Assembly: GCF_017353175.1 (NCBI RefSeq)
Contig: NZ_JAFMYW010000003.1
Coordinates: 248,001-312,000 of the forward strand
Length of the DNA stretch: 64,000 bases
Direction: 5' to 3'
DNA from: Fibrella forsythiae
Lineage (GTDB): Bacteria; Bacteroidota; Bacteroidia; Cytophagales; Spirosomataceae
Shown: positions 63,245 through 64,000 of the stretch, in pieces
Position numbering within the stretch: the stretch's first letter is position 1
Layout: each line of letters begins with the position of its first letter
The notes under the pieces: generated by a model
Database searches by the model: none
Told to the model about the DNA's origin: nothing
The model's input: the letters and a program-made list of their open reading frames with translations, nothing else
Translations under genes and position numbers: made by a program

Positions 63245-63296
63245 GTATTGCTTCGTTGGGCGGTCCCGCATCCAGGCACGACTAGCGAAGCAATAC
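63245..63296. repeat. Short inverted repeat with GGCACGAC module
   Basis: GTATTGCTTCG (63245-63255) pairs with CGAAGCAATAC (63286-63296), 11 bp. The loop holds GGCACGACTAG, similar to 24614-24632. It lies between bioF and bioD. Confidence 0.6.
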
Positions 63297-63299
63297 GTC

Positions 63300-64000
63300 T
63301 TAACGCGTAACCGTACCAACGCTCATTGCCGTTTCCTGCAGGGCGATGGTCAGCGCCGTTACTAAGCCGTCGATTTCGGCCTCGGTGTTGTATGAATGCA
63401 GACAAATGCGGATGCGTTCCTGCCCCGCAGCTACTGTTGGACTGACGATGGGACGCACATCAAAACCGGCGGCCTGTGTCGCTGCCGCCACCCTTCTGAC
63501 GGCCGAGTTACCCGGTACGATCAACCCCTGAATGGGCGAAGTGCTGGTTAGCCAAACGGCCTCTGGCGCTAGCTGATGGCATTTCTTGCGAAAGTAGGCC
63601 ACCCGTTCATGCAGCAGCCCGGCGCGTTCCGGTTCAGCGGCTACCAGCATATGAGCCAGTTGAATGGCCAGCAGATCGTGTGGTGGCAGGGCGGTGGCGT
63701 AAATGAATGAACGGGCCGTATTGATCAGGTACGTTCGCAGTAATGCCAGACCCAGCACGGCGGCTCCATGTACACCGAGCGCCTTGCCAAATGTATGCAC
63801 CCGCGCCGTTACCTGATCCTGCAAGCCATGGGCCGCAACCAGGCCTGCGCCGCCCGGACCGTACACGCCCGAGGCATGCGCTTCATCCACGATCAGGGCT
63901 GCGTTGAAGGCCGTACAAAGAGCGGCGATCTGCGGTAACGGCGCTTCGTCGCCATCCATCGAATAAAGCGATTCAACCACCACAAAGGTGTTGCCGCCCT
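63300..64000 (-). CDS. bioF: 8-amino-7-oxononanoate synthase, 5' end beyond window
   Basis: About 233 C-terminal residues of a fold-type I PLP enzyme. Visible: VVVESLYSMDGDEAPLPQIAAL, DEAHASGVYGPGGAGLV (cofactor-binding Asp and His), and the PLP Lys in HTFGKALGVHG. This is the alpha-oxoamine synthase family; with bioD next to it, BioF is the best call over glycine C-acetyltransferase. It joins pimeloyl-ACP or -CoA with alanine to form the biotin precursor. The gene continues past the right edge. Confidence 0.93.
   Translation of the reverse strand, partial: GGNTFVVVESLYSMDGDEAPLPQIAALCTAFNAALIVDEAHASGVYGPGGAGLVAAHGLQDQVTARVHTFGKALGVHGAAVLGLALLRTYLINTARSFIYATALPPHDLLAIQLAHMLVAAEPERAGLLHERVAYFRKKCHQLAPEAVWLTSTSPIQGLIVPGNSAVRRVAAATQAAGFDVRPIVSPTVAAGQERIRICLHSYNTEAEIDGLVTALTIALQETAMSVGTVTR

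Overview
The window looks like chromosomal DNA of a Cytophagales-type Bacteroidota, most like Spirosoma and its relatives. This rests on protein content: a SusC/SusD pair, a fused CcoN-CcoO oxidase, a GH3/beta-lactamase fusion, DUF2490, a MacB-type split exporter, few visible Shine-Dalgarno sites, and -7 elements of the TAnnTTTG kind. GC content is moderate, about 53 percent by eye. No rRNA, tRNA, CRISPR array, insertion sequence or phage module was seen.

Layout. 1-9.9 kb: the tail of an M16 peptidase, a MazG-like hydrolase, two haem-degrading-domain paralogues flanking a pirin, an AI-2E-type membrane protein, an aspartyl-protease-like protein, a PAS histidine kinase, an MBL hydrolase, and a Crp-family regulator with a membrane protein. 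10-16.5 kb: a complete cbb3 oxidase operon on the minus strand (ccoS, ccoNO fusion, ccoQ, ccoP, ccoG, ccoH, and a SafE-like gene). 16.6-22.8 kb: accessory genes, including two neighbouring genes each broken by one amber codon, and a Fic protein under a four-site nested palindrome. 22.9-36.6 kb: a co-oriented polysaccharide utilisation locus, susC-susD-GH39-XRE/cupin regulator-enolase-superfamily dehydratase-SDR-AraD1-MFS-ketoglutarate semialdehyde dehydrogenase, which suggests oxidative, non-phosphorylated pentose or uronate catabolism ending at 2-oxoglutarate. 37-40.5 kb: an Spx/ArsC-like protein, an intact truncated haemoglobin and a large-subunit catalase. 40.6-49.6 kb: ccoI diverges from what looks like a single operon, hemN-tolC-adaptor-permease-ATPase-hemJ, in which an exporter sits between two late haem-synthesis genes. 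49.6-64 kb: UspA with a small membrane protein, a dioxygenase, an ABC permease, gamma-glutamyltransferase, ndk, nth, a GH3 fusion, a rhodanese, bioD and part of bioF.

Regulatory links. The dyad CTGAT-N4-ATCAG (FNR-like) occurs upstream of three groups of low-oxygen genes: the cbb3 operon, ccoI/hemN and the Usp operon. In at least two cases it lies 29.5 bp from a -7-like element. A separate palindrome, ATTCAACA-T-TGTTGAAT, overlaps the predicted susC start site, recurs upstream of susC, and appears in front of the XRE/cupin regulator gene.

Two genome-scale sequence features stand out. First, many intergenic gaps are filled by long inverted repeats whose arms are tandem 7-nt (sometimes 8-nt) words. 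Arms of one hairpin often differ by exactly one or three 7-nt units, and one such element has entered ccoG in frame while another supplies the end of nth. Second, the 7-mer GGTACGT (or its complement) appears at more than 50 places counted by eye, against about 8 expected by chance.
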